Shown: in pieces, positions 34,246-34,952 of the stretch | How the letters are laid out: the number at the start of each line of letters is the position of its first letter | Position numbering within the stretch: the stretch's first letter is position 1 | DNA from: Chlorokybus atmophyticus | Taxonomy: Eukaryota > Streptophyta > Chlorokybophyceae > Chlorokybales > Chlorokybaceae | Reading direction: 5' to 3' | DNA: 34,952 nucleotides | Assembly: GCA_009103225.1 (NCBI GenBank) | Contig: RHPI01002910.1 | Coordinates: forward strand, 509,151-544,102 | The notes under the pieces: generated by a model | What the model saw: only the letters and a program-made list of their open reading frames with translations | Database searches by the model: none | Told to the model about the DNA's origin: nothing | Program-made: the position numbers and the translations under genes

Positions 34246-34830
34246 ATCACCGTGCTGGAGCTGTTCGGAGGCATAGGCAGTGGGCTTGCGGTTGTCCTCA
34301 ACACAGGAACAACAGTCACCAAGCACCTCTACTGTGACCCTGACCCTCATGCACAGGAGGCTCTGAGCCATCATTTACGACAGCTGCACCAGCGCTACCC
34401 GCAGCAGCTACCACTGTCGGCACTGCAAGGAAGCCAGAAGGCTCTACCGCAGGACATCCGCTGGATTACCAAGGATCACCTGCAGGCAGTCGGCAACATT
34501 GACCTGCTGATAGCAGGGTGGGAGTGTCAAGGGCACTCCAGGGCAGGCAGAGGCCAAGGGCTCTCGGATCCTCGCTCACAGCTGTTCTGGGAGCTAATGA
34601 GAGTCATCAAACTCCTACAGATCAGTCAGATCGCTAGGCCCTTGGGGTACATCATCGAGAATGTGCACTCCGAGGATGACAAGCGGCACCACGTCGCCAA
34701 GGCCTATCGGCAAGTATGCTCCTTGCTGGGGCATCCTCTCAAAATCAACGCCGCGCGTCATGGATCTCGTGCACACCGCGTCCGCGCCAAGTGGACCAAC
34801 CTGGCCATTGTGGAAGACCTGTTTCTGGCA
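34246..34830 (+). other. Cytosine-C5 DNA methyltransferase domain inside the polyprotein
   Basis: Motifs in order: I, ITVLELFGGIGSGL (SAM-binding FGGIGSG at residue ~1517); II, LYCDPDPHAQ; III-like, IRWITKDHLQ; IV, NIDLLIAGWECQGHS with the catalytic Cys at residue 1604, then RAGRGQGLSDPRSQLFWE; VI, YIIENV (Glu1648); VIII, SRAHRVRAKWTNL. The motif VIII style (AHRxRxxWtN) resembles the DNMT3/DRM group, while motif IV (CQGxS) is closer to DNMT1/bacterial enzymes. The invariant Pro before the catalytic Cys is Glu here. Motifs IX and X would lie at or past the window end; no target-recognition domain can be judged. It sits between protease and the expected RT in one frame with them. Confidence 0.9.
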
Positions 34831-34952
34831 GAGTACCTATACAGCAATCGGCCACGAAATCTCGTCGTCGATGACATCCTGGACCCTGGACGCACAGCGC
34901 AACCAGTCACACGCCTTGACCACCACCACTTCTACCAGTGCAACCAGCCTGG

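Larger units (their letters stand above)
29716..34952 (+). mobile_element. LTR-retrotransposon gag-protease-methyltransferase open frame (5' part, runs off the window)
   Basis: One frame stays open for 1,745 codons from ATG 29716 to the window end. Residues numbered from that ATG: helical N-terminus (1-60); retrotransposon gag domain ~171-285 (LRRTFPPQ onward, LRLYSRLEGLLK, TLKEAFETAQAIHKRL); two CCHC knuckles 329-364; Asn/Gly repeats ~384-430; Ala/Thr/Pro-rich linker ~530-670; helical domain ~916-1132; Pro/Arg-rich stretch ~1135-1235; retropepsin ~1255-1355 with DTGA and LLLGQD; C5-methyltransferase ~1511-1705. Gag and protease style fit a Ty3/gypsy-type element. RT, RNase H and integrase should follow beyond the window. 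Apart from the upstream TAG the frame is intact over 5.2 kb, so the insertion is young or under constraint. Confidence 0.9.

Noticed and set aside
34246-34830. Methyltransferase as a separate host DNMT gene
   Set aside because: It is in the same uninterrupted frame as gag and the retropepsin, with no intron or start signal between them, so it belongs to the element.

Overview
This looks like nuclear DNA of a eukaryote in the green plant/algal lineage. The evidence is intron-dense genes with GT-AG splicing, a plastid-targeted thylakoid Tat component (HCF106/TatB) that closely resembles the land-plant protein, an LRR protein of the kind conserved in plants, and a UFM1-conjugating enzyme. I cannot name the species; a green microalga is the best guess. 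Introns and spacers are full of alternating purine-pyrimidine sequence (TG, CG, TGCATGCA).

Region 1 (about 1.5-21.4 kb) is gene space. Seven intact multi-exon genes strictly alternate in strand: LRR protein (-), erlin (+), GDPD-family phosphodiesterase (-), UFC1 (+), JMJD7-like JmjC hydroxylase (-), HCF106/TatB (+), and GT29 sialyltransferase-like protein (-). Six of them form three head-to-head pairs with start codons only 146, 362 and 429 bp apart, so shared bidirectional promoters are likely. I derived the exon structures by hand from splice signals, phase continuity and family similarity. All seven joined frames close without an internal stop.

Region 2 (about 21.4-28.7 kb) is a transposon graveyard. 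It holds an AT-rich island with a ~199-bp tandem repeat, a decayed spliced gene of unknown function on the minus strand, and three strong hairpins. It also holds a multi-exon OTU-family protease gene on the plus strand, broken by an in-frame stop just before the probable catalytic His, and an antisense Ty1/copia fragment (LTR, half-tRNA-iMet primer site, gag with one stop).

Region 3 (about 28.7 kb to the window end) is the 5' part of a much better preserved LTR retrotransposon. A probable 5' LTR is followed by one open frame of at least 1,745 codons. It encodes a gag domain, two CCHC zinc knuckles, an Asn/Gly repeat tract, a long linker with a second helical domain, a retropepsin (DTGA), and then a cytosine-C5 DNA methyltransferase domain that is complete through motif VIII. 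Reverse transcriptase and integrase would lie beyond the window. A methyltransferase inside a retrotransposon polyprotein is the most notable item here. Such captures have been reported for dinoflagellate and charophyte retrotransposons, so the class is known but rare, and this copy has an unusual catalytic motif.
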